Shown here in pieces: positions 37,909 to 49,642 of a stretch of DNA of 64,000 nucleotides. Within the stretch, counting starts at the first letter, position 1; each line of letters begins with the position of its first letter. The stretch covers positions 103,126-167,125 of the forward strand of contig JBLWUQ010000007.1 in the NCBI GenBank assembly GCA_048268845.1. The letters run 5' to 3'. The notes beneath the pieces are model-generated. The model had not been told where the DNA came from. It ran no database searches and saw only the letters and a program-made list of their open reading frames with translations. The position numbers and the translations under genes are program-made. This DNA comes from Muriiphilus sp048268845 (GTDB taxonomy: Bacteria; Pseudomonadota; Alphaproteobacteria; Rhodobacterales; Rhodobacteraceae).

Positions 37909-38493
37909 TCACCGCGACAGATAGACCTCGCGCGCGCCCTTGGCGCTGTTCCACATCGTGCCGATGGCGGTATGGCTGTCGAGAAAGCTGTAGACCCCGC
38001 CCGAACTGCGCGCACCGGTGCCGTAGGTCCAGGTGAATTGCGGCGCGAGCCCGATCTCGCAATCCGTGACCAACCCGATGTCTTCGAGCGAGACCTTCAC
38101 GGCATGGGCCGACTCGGGCAGCGCTTGCTGGCGGATCGGGTCATAGCGCAACTCCTTGCGGGTGCCATAGACCGGTTTGAGTTCGATCTTGGTGCCGTTG
38201 GCCAGGATGTAGATGCGCCCACGCTCGAAGGTGATATTCGCGGTAAAAGCGTGAACCCCGGCGGTAAAGCCGATGCCGGCCGCCTGGGCCGACCATGTGC
38301 CGGCGATCCGGGGGCCGATTTCATCGAGCTTGAACTGCCCCGCCGACACGTCCGGGCCGCAGACCATGTTCGGCTCGGGCGGCACCACGTCGTCCTGCGC
38401 CAGCGCCGGGGCGGTTGCGGCAATGGCGAACAGGACGCCGGCGCATAGCAGGGCCTTGGGGCGCGCGAACGATGGCTTCAAACTCGATGACAT
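37909..38493 (-). CDS. Periplasmic protein of unknown function
   Basis: 194 residues. The signal peptide ends near ALA-QD (about residue 33) after a basic start (MSSSLKPSFARPK). The mature part is beta-rich with two Cys (MVCGPD and TDCEIG) that could form a disulfide. I do not recognise a family. It lies 83 bases downstream of mfd in the same direction, but mfd homologues usually lack such a partner, so the pairing may be accidental. The longer frame upstream of 38493 is not protein-like. Confidence 0.65.
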   Translation of the reverse strand: MSSSLKPSFARPKALLCAGVLFAIAATAPALAQDDVVPPEPNMVCGPDVSAGQFKLDEIGPRIAGTWSAQAAGIGFTAGVHAFTANITFERGRIYILANGTKIELKPVYGTRKELRYDPIRQQALPESAHAVKVSLEDIGLVTDCEIGLAPQFTWTYGTGARSSGGVYSFLDSHTAIGTMWNSAKGAREVYLSR

Positions 38494-38576
38494 GGCACTT
38501 TCCGATCTGGCTGCCCGAGGTTTCGGCTCAACCTTGACCGATAAGTGCCGAGCCGTCATCCCTTTTCTGGCCCCGG

Positions 38577-42032
<3,456 letters not shown>

Positions 42033-42063
42033 GGCCGGACAGGTAGCGGCCCCATCGCCGGTG

Positions 42064-42591
42064 TCAACCGCCGAGCGCGCCGATCGACATGTTCTGATAC
42101 ATCCCCCAGAGCGCCGTGACGAAGATCGCCACCATGCCGACGATCTGGGTATGCACCCGGTGGCGCAACATCCGCTTGCGCAGCGCCGCGCCCGCCAATC
42201 CGCCATTGCGGATCGCGTGCGCGGTGTTGATCGACAGGAACCCGATGACCGACATCGGCGCGGCCAGCAGGAACACCGCCTGAGCGAACTCGACCCGGTA
42301 GTAGAACCCGAGGATCGCCAGCGAGGTCAGAGCGGCGGACCCCAGCCCGATCAGCCACAACCCCGCCGTGCCCGCGATATAGAGCAGCCGGTTGCAGTTG
42401 ATCCGCACCATTTCCTCAAGGTCGGCCTCGGCCTCGCCGCCATGACGCTGGGCGCGCTGCAGCATGTCGTAGGGCACGCCCACGATCCAGTGCGAAGTCG
42501 TCGACCACATCACCGCCAAGGCGATCCAGAACCAGAGGTTCGAGAAGGATCGCATGTCGATCAGCTCGAATACGGCGGTATACCAGTCCAC
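42064..42591 (-). CDS. Small four-helix membrane protein (annotated in relatives as component of SufBCD complex)
   Basis: 175 residues with about four hydrophobic helices (LWFWIALAVMWSTTSHWIV, then YIAGTAGLWLIGLGSAALTSL and two more). I recall near-identical rhodobacterial proteins carrying the product name component of SufBCD complex, but no suf gene is nearby and I know of no direct evidence for that role. The start is taken as the GTG at 42591 (reading VDWYTAVFELIDMRSF), which gives the usual N terminus; an ATG at 42555 is the alternative. It is upstream of mfd and divergent from hemB (141 bases, 42592-42732). Confidence 0.7.
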   Translation of the reverse strand: MDWYTAVFELIDMRSFSNLWFWIALAVMWSTTSHWIVGVPYDMLQRAQRHGGEAEADLEEMVRINCNRLLYIAGTAGLWLIGLGSAALTSLAILGFYYRVEFAQAVFLLAAPMSVIGFLSINTAHAIRNGGLAGAALRKRMLRHRVHTQIVGMVAIFVTALWGMYQNMSIGALGG

Positions 42592-42732
42592 TGCGGCGCA
42601 TATCCCTTGTGCCTGATTTTCGGCTAGCTTTAACGTCGCCGCCGCACGATTGCCAGCCCGGAAACCCGTGGCGGCGCTTGAGATGCGCCCGGCCCCGTGG
42701 CAAAGGAATGGCAACGTCCGAGGAGATCGCCC

Positions 42733-43728
42733 ATGCCAACCGTCGCCCCCTTCCCCGCCACCCGCCTGCGCCGCAACCGCCGCACGCCCGCGCTGCGCGC
42801 GCTGGTGCGCGAGAACAGCCTGTCGGTGGACGACATGATCTGGCCGGTCTTCGTGATGGAGGGCAAGGACGACGCCTATGACATCCCCTCGATGCCGGGC
42901 GTGCAGCGCCTGACCGTCGACCGGGTGGCGAAGGCGGCCATCGAAGCACAGTCGCTCGGCATCCCGGCGATGTGCCTCTTTCCCTATGTCGACCCGTCCG
43001 AGAAGACCGAGGATTGCGCCGGCGCCTGGGACCCCGACAACCTGTCGAACCGCGCCACGCGGGCGATCAAGGACGCGGCCCCCGAAGTGGCGGTGATGAC
43101 CGACATCGCGCTCGACCCTTACAACATCAACGGCCATGACGGCTTCGTCGTCGACGGCGAGATCGTCAATGACCGCACCGTCGAGGCGCTGGTGAAGATG
43201 GCGCTGGCCCAGGCCGAGGCCGGGGCCGATATTCTCGGCCCCTCCGACATGATGGACGGCCGCATCGGCGCGATGCGCAGGGCGCTCGAGGCATCAGGCC
43301 ACCAGAACGTCTCGATCATGTCCTATTCGGCCAAATACGCCTCGGCCTTCTACGGCCCGTTTCGCGACGCGGTCGGGGCATCCGGCGCGCTCAAGGGCGA
43401 CAAGAACACCTACCAGATGGACCCGGCCAATTCGGACGAGGCGCTGCGGCTGGTCGAGCGTGACCTGATGGAGGGCGCCGACATGGTGATGGTCAAGCCC
43501 GGCATGCCCTATCTCGACATCTGCCGCCGGGTGAAGGACCGCTTCGGCGTGCCGACCTTCGCCTATCAGGTCTCGGGCGAATACGCGATGCTGATGGCCG
43601 CGGCGCAGAACGGCTGGCTCGATGGCGACAAGGTCATGGTGGAAAGCCTGATGGCGTTCAAACGCGCCGGTTGCGACGGCATCCTGACCTATTTCGCCCC
43701 CCGTCTGGCGCGCGCCCTGAACGGTTAG
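42733..43728 (+). CDS. hemB: Delta-aminolevulinic acid dehydratase (porphobilinogen synthase)
   Basis: 331 residues. It condenses two 5-aminolevulinates to porphobilinogen, the first common step of heme, chlorophyll and B12 synthesis. Both substrate-binding lysines are present: K201 (SYSAKYASAFYGP) and K255 (MVMVKPGMPYLD). The metal-loop region is Asp/Asn-type (DIALDPYNINGHDG, 124-137) instead of the Cys-rich zinc site, so the enzyme belongs to the zinc-independent class found in Rhodobacter. It has a GAGGAGA Shine-Dalgarno before the ATG at 42733. Confidence 0.97.
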   Translation: MPTVAPFPATRLRRNRRTPALRALVRENSLSVDDMIWPVFVMEGKDDAYDIPSMPGVQRLTVDRVAKAAIEAQSLGIPAMCLFPYVDPSEKTEDCAGAWDPDNLSNRATRAIKDAAPEVAVMTDIALDPYNINGHDGFVVDGEIVNDRTVEALVKMALAQAEAGADILGPSDMMDGRIGAMRRALEASGHQNVSIMSYSAKYASAFYGPFRDAVGASGALKGDKNTYQMDPANSDEALRLVERDLMEGADMVMVKPGMPYLDICRRVKDRFGVPTFAYQVSGEYAMLMAAAQNGWLDGDKVMVESLMAFKRAGCDGILTYFAPRLARALNG

Positions 43729-43755
43729 GCTGCCGCCTGGCCGATCCCGCTCTGG

Positions 43756-43777
43756 CTTCATCTTGGCAAAAATACTC
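43756..43777 (+). repeat. REP-like intergenic element, arm 1
   Basis: CTTCATCTTGGCAAAAATAC followed by TC, 27 bases after the hemB stop. Its first 12 bases recur exactly after cinA (63855-63866; 13 with the preceding G). The reverse complement resembles arm 2 at 43816-43850, giving an inverted pair. Confidence 0.55.
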
Positions 43778-43815
43778 ACATCCCTGCGCCCGAGGCAGGC
43801 GCGGCGCTTGAACTT

Positions 43816-43850
43816 TCATGCCTCCGGCGGAGGTATTTTCAGAGCAAAGA
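43816..43850 (+). repeat. REP-like intergenic element, arm 2 with CCTCCGGCGGAGG palindrome
   Basis: The palindrome CCTCCGGCGGAGG (43821-43833) runs into GAGGTATTTTC and then AGAGCAAAGA. This closely follows the GAGTATTTTTGCCAAGA of arm 1 read on the other strand. I recall CCTCCGGCGG...GTATTT-type sequences as frequent intergenic repeats in Rhodobacterales genomes. Confidence 0.5.
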
Positions 43851-43910
43851 CGCAAGGGCCGCGCCTCGAACGCGCCATGGAGCAAAAATCCGCCGTCCGC
43901 CATCCGGCGC

Positions 43911-43939
43911 GTGACAGGCGGCGGGCTTTGGCCTATTAT
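43911..43939 (+). promoter_or_regulatory. Candidate sigma-70 promoter of the Tat lipoprotein gene
   Basis: GTGACA (43911-43916), a 17-base spacer and TATTAT (43934-43939), matching consensus at 5/6 and 5/6 positions. The start of the downstream gene is 60 bases after the -10 box. This is the strongest promoter-like sequence I noticed in the window. Confidence 0.5.
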
Positions 43940-43998
43940 TCAACGCAATCCGGGCGACAGACCCGGGCAATGAGGCGACAGAAAGGCATGGGCCGGGT

Positions 43999-44559
43999 AT
44001 GGGCAGAACTTCCAGACGCAATTTCATTCTAGGGCTTGGCGGCAGCGGGCTGGTGCTCAGCGGTTGCGCCAACGGGCTCGGCAGCTCCGGCGCCACGACG
44101 ATCGACGCGCGGGTGCAGGCGACGATCAACCAGATGTATCGCGAGGTGCCCGACAGCCGTCGGTTGGCGGAAAAGGCATCCGGCATGCTGGTGATGCCGC
44201 TCGTCACCGAGGCCGGGTTCGGCATCGGCGGCTCTTACGGGCGCGGCGCGCTGTTGGTCAATGGCGTGACGGTGGACTATTATTCGCAGGCCAAGGCCAG
44301 TTTCGGCATCCAGGCTGGCGCGCAGCAATATGCCCACGTGCTGTTCTTCATGACCGACGAGGCGCTGGCCGATTTCCGCCGCTCCGCCGGCTGGGTCGCG
44401 GGGGCTGACGTGAAATACGCCGTCAGCACCGAGGGCGACCGCTTCACCGCCGACACGATCACCACGGTGAACCCGGTGGTCGCGATTGTCTTCGGTCAGG
44501 CGGGGCTGATCATCGGCGCGACGCTCGAAGGCCTGAAATACTCCCGCATCATTCCCTGA
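43999..44559 (+). CDS. YSC84-family lipoprotein with Tat signal
   Basis: 186 residues. The N terminus has the twin-arginine motif SRRNFI (5-10), a hydrophobic stretch and a lipobox LSGC with C23, so it is predicted to be exported folded and lipid-anchored. The mature part is a lipid-binding YSC84 (SYLF-like) domain ending in FGQAGLIIGATLEGLKYSRI. The family binds phosphoinositides in eukaryotes, while bacterial roles are unclear. A good promoter precedes it. It converges on the HupE-type pair 18 bases away. Confidence 0.85.
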   Translation: MGRTSRRNFILGLGGSGLVLSGCANGLGSSGATTIDARVQATINQMYREVPDSRRLAEKASGMLVMPLVTEAGFGIGGSYGRGALLVNGVTVDYYSQAKASFGIQAGAQQYAHVLFFMTDEALADFRRSAGWVAGADVKYAVSTEGDRFTADTITTVNPVVAIVFGQAGLIIGATLEGLKYSRIIP

Positions 44560-44577
44560 TCGCGACCGGACCCGGTG

Positions 44578-45189
44578 TCACGCGCCGGGGCCGGCAATCA
44601 GGAACGCAAGCGACAAAAGCAGGATCGCCGCGACCCAGGACGCGGCGATGCGCCAGCCGATGCGGGTGGCCGGATGCGGAATGCGCTCAAGGCTGACCCG
44701 TACCAGTCCGGCGACGGTGGCCAGTGCCACGTTGGCGACAAAGAGGACCCCTATCCGGGTCACCATTGTGACCTCGCCCCAGCCATGCCCCTCAAGTGCT
44801 GCCAGCGCAAATGCACCGCCGGTCAGGGCGGCAAGCACGGGCATTGCCGGTCCGATCCGACCCAGCGGCACCAATGCCGCCAGCACCGCCACCACCAGCC
44901 CGATCGCGATCGGAAGCGTCGCCGCCCAGGCCCCGGCAAGTGGTGCCAGCACGATCCCGATGGTGGCAGCGCCGAGAAACGGCAGCCAGGCACGCAGCAG
45001 CCCTTCGGTGCGCCAAAGCGCCAGCGCAAGGCCGAGCGCCACCACCGGCAGGATCAGGCCGGGCGCGGCAAGGACCACACCCGCGCCTTCCAGAAACGCA
45101 CCGTAAGTGTCCTTGCCGGTCGAGAAGGCATGCGCCTGTGCTGCGTTCGGGACGAGTGCGACCAGCAGCGCGGGCGCAGGGTGACGCAT
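44578..45189 (-). CDS. HupE/UreJ-like membrane protein without the His motifs
   Basis: 203 residues with a signal-like first helix and about six further helices. Helix spacing resembles HupE, starting HAFSTGKDTYGAFLEGAGVV, but the HPxxGxDH motif of true HupE proteins is missing. It directly follows the HupE gene, and the stop and start share one base (TGATG, 45187-45191). The overlap suggests a stoichiometric partner, possibly forming a heteromeric nickel/cobalt transporter (inference). Confidence 0.65.
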   Translation of the reverse strand: MRHPAPALLVALVPNAAQAHAFSTGKDTYGAFLEGAGVVLAAPGLILPVVALGLALALWRTEGLLRAWLPFLGAATIGIVLAPLAGAWAATLPIAIGLVVAVLAALVPLGRIGPAMPVLAALTGGAFALAALEGHGWGEVTMVTRIGVLFVANVALATVAGLVRVSLERIPHPATRIGWRIAASWVAAILLLSLAFLIAGPGA

Positions 45190-45779
45190 CAGGCGAGGCC
45201 GAACAGGAACGCCCCGCCCACGGCGGCGATGCCGACACCGACCCCGCGCAGCGCGATCCGTCCGGGCTTGAATCCCGCCAGAAACCCGAAGCCGATGCCG
45301 ATCAGGTGCAGGACCCCGGTGGCGAGCACGAAGCCGACGCCATAGGCCAGCGGGTTCGCCGCGTCAGGCAGTTCGGTGCCGTGGGCGTGGCCGTGAAACA
45401 CCGCAAAGACACCGACGATCACCGCCGCGACCCAGAGCGGCGCGCGCACCGCGAAGGCGATGAGCAGCCCCAGCACCACGCCCGACAACGCGATCCCGGT
45501 CTCGATCATCGGGAGTGGCACGCCGAGCACCCCGAGTGCTCCGCCGAGTGCCATCACCAGCGGAAACACCACCGGCAGAAGCCAGATCGCCGGCGCACCG
45601 AGGATCGCGCCCCAGAGCCCGACCGCGACCATCGCGACGACGTGATCCCAGCCGTTGATCGGGTGCGACACCCCCGACATGAACCCGCCCGCCGAGGCGT
45701 CGGTATGGGCCGAAGCGGCGGTTGCGAGCAGGATCAATGGCAGGGCGGCAAGCCATCGGCGGTAGATTTGCAGGGGCAT
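45189..45779 (-). CDS. HupE/UreJ family protein (putative nickel/cobalt transporter)
   Basis: 196 residues. A signal peptide (ending TAASA-HT) is followed by about seven helices. Diagnostic motifs are HPINGWDHVVAM and the FHGHAHGTE motif, whose His residues are thought to bind metal. HupE and UreJ import nickel for hydrogenase or urease, but neither enzyme is encoded in the window. A 51-base gap separates it from the upstream PLA2-like gene in the same direction. The short leader has a GGAGAGA Shine-Dalgarno. Confidence 0.85.
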   Translation of the reverse strand: MPLQIYRRWLAALPLILLATAASAHTDASAGGFMSGVSHPINGWDHVVAMVAVGLWGAILGAPAIWLLPVVFPLVMALGGALGVLGVPLPMIETGIALSGVVLGLLIAFAVRAPLWVAAVIVGVFAVFHGHAHGTELPDAANPLAYGVGFVLATGVLHLIGIGFGFLAGFKPGRIALRGVGVGIAAVGGAFLFGLA

Positions 45780-45830
45780 AGGTCTCTCCAGTCTCGCGGA
45801 GCACCCAATGCGCCGCTTTGCGGGGTCAGG

Positions 45831-46202
45831 TTACATGTCGGTCGAACGCGCCATCTCGATCTTGCGCAACTGGCCCGCCCGGTCCGAGCAGGGGAGCAGC
45901 GCGATGCCGTAGAATACCGCCCGCGCCAGCCGGATCGAACGGCCCTTGGCCCAGTTGAGCCCGCTGACCTCGCGCATCAGCGCCAGATCGCAGCCGCAAT
46001 CGTTGTTGCCGCGCGCGTCGTAGCACTGATCGTGGCGCATGCAGATCGCATCGAGCGCGTCGACCGGCGGTTTCTCGGCGTCGTCGGGCCCGCTTTTCTG
46101 GCCAAAGCCGCAATAATTGCCGTGGATCAGCGCGAATTGATTGGCCGGGGCCGGCCCGGCCAGCATCATCAGGATCCCGACAGCGGCAAAGATACGCCAC
46201 AT
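45831..46202 (-). CDS. Secreted phospholipase A2-like protein
   Basis: 123 residues. The signal peptide ends near APA-NQ (residue 20). The mature ~103 residues carry the secreted-PLA2 pattern: a calcium-loop-like NYCGFG (29-34), the catalytic helix CMRHDQCYD with H57 and D58, and CGCDLALM where D72 matches the second catalytic Asp. Six Cys (31, 54, 60, 69, 71, 105) could form three disulfides. The fit to the His-Asp dyad is seen directly; activity is inferred. It sits 4 bases after a 3-hydroxyisobutyrate-dehydrogenase-like gene and before the HupE pair, probably in one operon. Confidence 0.75.
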   Translation of the reverse strand: MWRIFAAVGILMMLAGPAPANQFALIHGNYCGFGQKSGPDDAEKPPVDALDAICMRHDQCYDARGNNDCGCDLALMREVSGLNWAKGRSIRLARAVFYGIALLPCSDRAGQLRKIEMARSTDM

Positions 46203-46206
46203 GGCC

Positions 46207-47073
46207 CTAACTCCTCAGTCGACGGATCAGAGCGGAGGTGTCCCAGCGTCCGCCGCCCATGTTCTGCACGTCCTTGTAGAACTGATCGACCAACGCCGTC
46301 ACCGGCAGCGCCGCGCCGATCTCGTCGCCGGTGGCAAGGCATATGCCCAGATCCTTGCGCATCCAGTCGACGGCGAACCCGTGCTCGAACGCATCCGCCA
46401 GCATGGTCTCGTGCCGGTTTGCCATCTGCCAGCTGCCGGCGGCTCCACCCGATATGACCTCGACCACCGCCTTGCCGTCAAGCCCGGCCTTCTCGGCGAA
46501 GGCCAGCCCTTCCGACAGGCCCTGCACCAGCCCGGCGATGCAGATCTGGTTGACCATCTTGGTCAATTGCCCCGCGCCGCTCTCGCCCAGACGCTTCACG
46601 GTCTTGCCATAGGCCGCCATCACTGGCGCGGCCGCGTCGAACGCTGCCTGATCGCCGCCGCACATCACCGATAGAACGCCGTTCTGCGCCCCTGCCTGCC
46701 CGCCGGATACCGGCGCATCGACGAAGCTCACGCCGATGTCCTTCGCGGCGGCGTGGATCTCTCGCGTGACCAGCGCCGATACGGTGGTGTGATCGACAAA
46801 GACCGCGCCCGCGGCCATCCCGGCAAGGGCTCCGTCCGCACCAAGGCAGACCGCGCGCAAGTCGTCGTCGTTGCCGACGCAGGCCATGACGAAATCGGCA
46901 CCCACTGCCGCCTCTCGCGGGGTCGCTGCCGCCCTGCCGCCATGCTCGGCCACCCAGGCTTCGGCCCTGGCGGCTGTGCGGTTGTAGACCGTCACCTCAT
47001 GGCCCCTGGCCGCCAGATGCCCCGCCATCGGGTAGCCCATCACCCCAAGTCCGAGAAACGCGCATTTCGCCAT
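46207..47073 (-). CDS. NAD(P)-dependent beta-hydroxyacid dehydrogenase (3-hydroxyisobutyrate dehydrogenase family)
   Basis: 288 residues. Rossmann motif GLGVMGYPMAG (8-18), substrate motif DAPVSGGQAGAQNG (119-132) and the catalytic Lys K172 in GAGQLTKMVNQ. Family members oxidise 3-hydroxyisobutyrate, tartronate semialdehyde, glyoxylate/succinic semialdehyde and similar acids; which one applies here is not clear. It heads a leftward run with the PLA2-like and HupE-type genes and is divergent from the penicillin acylase homologue (84 bases). Confidence 0.88.
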   Translation of the reverse strand: MAKCAFLGLGVMGYPMAGHLAARGHEVTVYNRTAARAEAWVAEHGGRAAATPREAAVGADFVMACVGNDDDLRAVCLGADGALAGMAAGAVFVDHTTVSALVTREIHAAAKDIGVSFVDAPVSGGQAGAQNGVLSVMCGGDQAAFDAAAPVMAAYGKTVKRLGESGAGQLTKMVNQICIAGLVQGLSEGLAFAEKAGLDGKAVVEVISGGAAGSWQMANRHETMLADAFEHGFAVDWMRKDLGICLATGDEIGAALPVTALVDQFYKDVQNMGGGRWDTSALIRRLRS

Positions 47074-47157
47074 GATCGGGCCTCCGTCGATTGCACTGCC
47101 TGCTGGCTGCCCTTATTGACGGGGGGACAGGCTGAGGTCAACAAAGCGCGGGGCACC

Positions 47158-49629
47158 ATGGCATCACTCTTTCGCTGGCTCGTTCGGATCGTGACCGCGG
47201 TGATGGTGCTTTTCGTGCTGGCGCTTGGGGCGGTCTATTACCTCGCGCAGCGCTCCATTCCCGACTACGACGTGACCCGCGAGGCGCGTGGCATCTCGGC
47301 ACCGCTCGAGATCGTGCGCGACCATGCCAACGTGCCGCATATCTTCGGCGAGACCGACGCGGACGTGTTCTTCGGGCTGGGCTATGCCCATGCGCAGGAC
47401 CGGCTGTGGCAGATGGTGATGATGCGGCGCACCGTGCAGGGGCGGCTGTCGGAGATGTTCGGCGAGCGCACCCTGCCGGTCGACGAGTTGATGCGCCGGC
47501 TCGACCTCTACCGCCTCGCGCAGGACGCGGTGGCGGTGCAGGACGCCGGGACGATGCTGGCGCTCGAGGCCTATGCGCGCGGCGTCAATGCCTGGCTCGA
47601 CCGGGTGAATGGCGAGGCGCTGGGGCGCGGCGCGCCGGAACTGTTCCTGTTTTCCAACGACCTCGCCCCCTGGGTGCCCGCCGACAGCCTCGCGATGATG
47701 AAGCTGATGGGGGTGCAGCTTGCGGGTCATCTGCAAGAGGAAGTGCTGCGCGCGCGCGTCTCACTTGCCCTGCCCGATGAGCGTTTGCATGACATCATGC
47801 CCGACGCGCCGGGATCGGGGATCGCCGCCCTGCCCGACTATGCCTCGCTGTTCGACGGCGTCAGCCCGACCGACTTCGCGCTGAACGCACCGCTGGCCGA
47901 GCCCGATCCGCTGTCGCCGGTCGCCGCTGTCGGCATGGCCGGCGCCTCGAACGCCTGGGCCGCGGCACCATCGCGCTCTGCCGCTGGCGGCACGCTGCTG
48001 GCCAATGATCCGCATCTGGAGTTCTCGGCGCCGACGATCTGGTATCTGGCGCGGCTGGAACTGTCATCGGGCGGCGTGATCGGCGGCACCATTCCCGGCA
48101 TGCCGATCGTGCTGGTCGGACGCAGCGCCGATTTCGGCTGGGCGCTGACCTCGTCCTATCTCGACGATCAGGACGTCTTCATCGAGAAACTGAACCCCGA
48201 CAACCCCTCCGAAGTGCTGACCCCCGAGGGCTTCAAGCCGATGCTGACCAGCCCGACGATCATCCGCGTGAAGGACGGCCCACCGGTGACGCTGGTCCGG
48301 CAATGGACCCAGAACGGCCCGGTCCTGCCCGGCAAGCAATATGGCCTTGGCGCGATCACGCCCCCCGGCCATGTCGCGGCGATCGGCTGGACGCTTCTGA
48401 CCGCCGAGGACACCTCGATGGCGGCGGCGCTGAAGCTGATGCAGGCGAAATCGGTGGATGAGGGCATCGAGGCCGGGCGCGGCTTCGTCGCACCGTCGCA
48501 GAACGTCACCATGGTCGACCGCGAGGGCATCGCGCTCAAGACCTTCGGGGCGATGCCGCGCCGGGCGGCCAACCACATGACGCTGGGCCGCCTGCCCGCA
48601 CCGGGATGGGAGGCGCAGAACCGCTGGCTTGGCCTTGACGCCTATGCCGCCAACCCGGCCTTCGTGAACCCCTCGGGCGGGATCGTCGGCAACACCAACA
48701 ACAAGCTGCTGGACCGCCCGTTCCCGCTGCATGTCAGCTTTGACTGGGGCGACACCCAGCGCATCCAGCGCTGGCAGAAGCTGATGCAGAGCCGCGCCGT
48801 GCATACCCGCGAGAGCTTCATCGAGGCGCAGCTCGACACCGTGTCGATCACCGCGCGCAACCTGCTGCCACTGGTCGGGGCCGACCTGTGGTTCACCGGC
48901 GACCCGGCACCCGAAGGCACACCCGAACGCACCCGCCAGCACGCGCTGGCCCTGCTGGCCGACTGGAACGGCGAGATGAACGAGCACATGCCGGAGCCCC
49001 TGATCTACATGGCCTGGATGCGCGCGCTGCAGGACCGGCTGATCCGCGACGAGCTTGGGCCGCTGGCGGGCGCCTTTACCCATGTCGATCCGGTCTTCGT
49101 CGAACGGGTGTTTCGCGACGTCGATGGTGCCGGGGTGTGGTGCGACGTGGTGCAGTCCGCGCCCGAGGAAACCTGCACCGACATCGCCCGCGCGGCGCTG
49201 GACGAGGCGTTGATCTGGATCGACGAGAAATACGGCGGCAAACAGGAGGCGCTGCGCTGGGGCGACGCGCATCAGGCCACCCATGACCATCAGGTGCTGG
49301 GCGGTCTGCCGATCCTCAAGTGGTTCGTGAACATCCGCCAGTCGACGTCGGGCGGTGACAACACGCTCAATCGTGGCCGCACCAGCGGCATCGACCCCGA
49401 TCCGTTCCTGAACGTCCACGGCGCGGGTTATCGCGGTGTCTACGACTTTGCCGATCCGGATTCGTCGCTGTTCGTCACCTCGACCGGGCAATCGGGGCAT
49501 TTCCTCAGCCGTCACTACGACGATCTGGGCGAGCTGTGGCGGCGTGGAGAATATATCCCGATGTCGCTCGACCCGGCGCTGGCGCGGGCGGCGGCGGTGG
49601 GGGTGACGCGGCTCATGCCAGTGCAATAG
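47158..49629 (+). CDS. Penicillin acylase family (Ntn) amidohydrolase
   Basis: 823 residues. An N-terminal membrane/signal helix (about 8-29) is followed by the alpha-chain region with IVRDHANVPHIFGETDADVFFGLGYAHAQDR. The autoprocessing site and nucleophile are at S264 in AGASNAWA, which would become the N-terminal Ser of the beta chain. Homologues cleave penicillin G, acyl-homoserine lactones or other N-acyl amides. The substrate is not deducible, but quorum quenching is a realistic possibility. It is exported to the periplasm. Convergent hflX ends 13 bases downstream. Confidence 0.9.
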   Translation: MASLFRWLVRIVTAVMVLFVLALGAVYYLAQRSIPDYDVTREARGISAPLEIVRDHANVPHIFGETDADVFFGLGYAHAQDRLWQMVMMRRTVQGRLSEMFGERTLPVDELMRRLDLYRLAQDAVAVQDAGTMLALEAYARGVNAWLDRVNGEALGRGAPELFLFSNDLAPWVPADSLAMMKLMGVQLAGHLQEEVLRARVSLALPDERLHDIMPDAPGSGIAALPDYASLFDGVSPTDFALNAPLAEPDPLSPVAAVGMAGASNAWAAAPSRSAAGGTLLANDPHLEFSAPTIWYLARLELSSGGVIGGTIPGMPIVLVGRSADFGWALTSSYLDDQDVFIEKLNPDNPSEVLTPEGFKPMLTSPTIIRVKDGPPVTLVRQWTQNGPVLPGKQYGLGAITPPGHVAAIGWTLLTAEDTSMAAALKLMQAKSVDEGIEAGRGFVAPSQNVTMVDREGIALKTFGAMPRRAANHMTLGRLPAPGWEAQNRWLGLDAYAANPAFVNPSGGIVGNTNNKLLDRPFPLHVSFDWGDTQRIQRWQKLMQSRAVHTRESFIEAQLDTVSITARNLLPLVGADLWFTGDPAPEGTPERTRQHALALLADWNGEMNEHMPEPLIYMAWMRALQDRLIRDELGPLAGAFTHVDPVFVERVFRDVDGAGVWCDVVQSAPEETCTDIARAALDEALIWIDEKYGGKQEALRWGDAHQATHDHQVLGGLPILKWFVNIRQSTSGGDNTLNRGRTSGIDPDPFLNVHGAGYRGVYDFADPDSSLFVTSTGQSGHFLSRHYDDLGELWRRGEYIPMSLDPALARAAAVGVTRLMPVQ

Positions 49630-49642
49630 GCGGCGGACCGGC

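Noticed and set aside
38097..38423. Separate Arg-rich small protein overlapping the periplasmic protein gene
   Set aside because: It is an out-of-frame product of the same strand with random-looking composition; the real frame has a signal peptide.
43729..43998. tRNA or small protein gene in the gap after hemB
   Set aside because: No cloverleaf-like fold and no convincing coding frame; the stretch is accounted for by the REP-like pair and a promoter.
45780..45830. Cobalamin or other riboswitch before hupE
   Set aside because: The gap to the upstream gene is only 51 bases, too short for a B12 aptamer, and I see no conserved box besides a Shine-Dalgarno.
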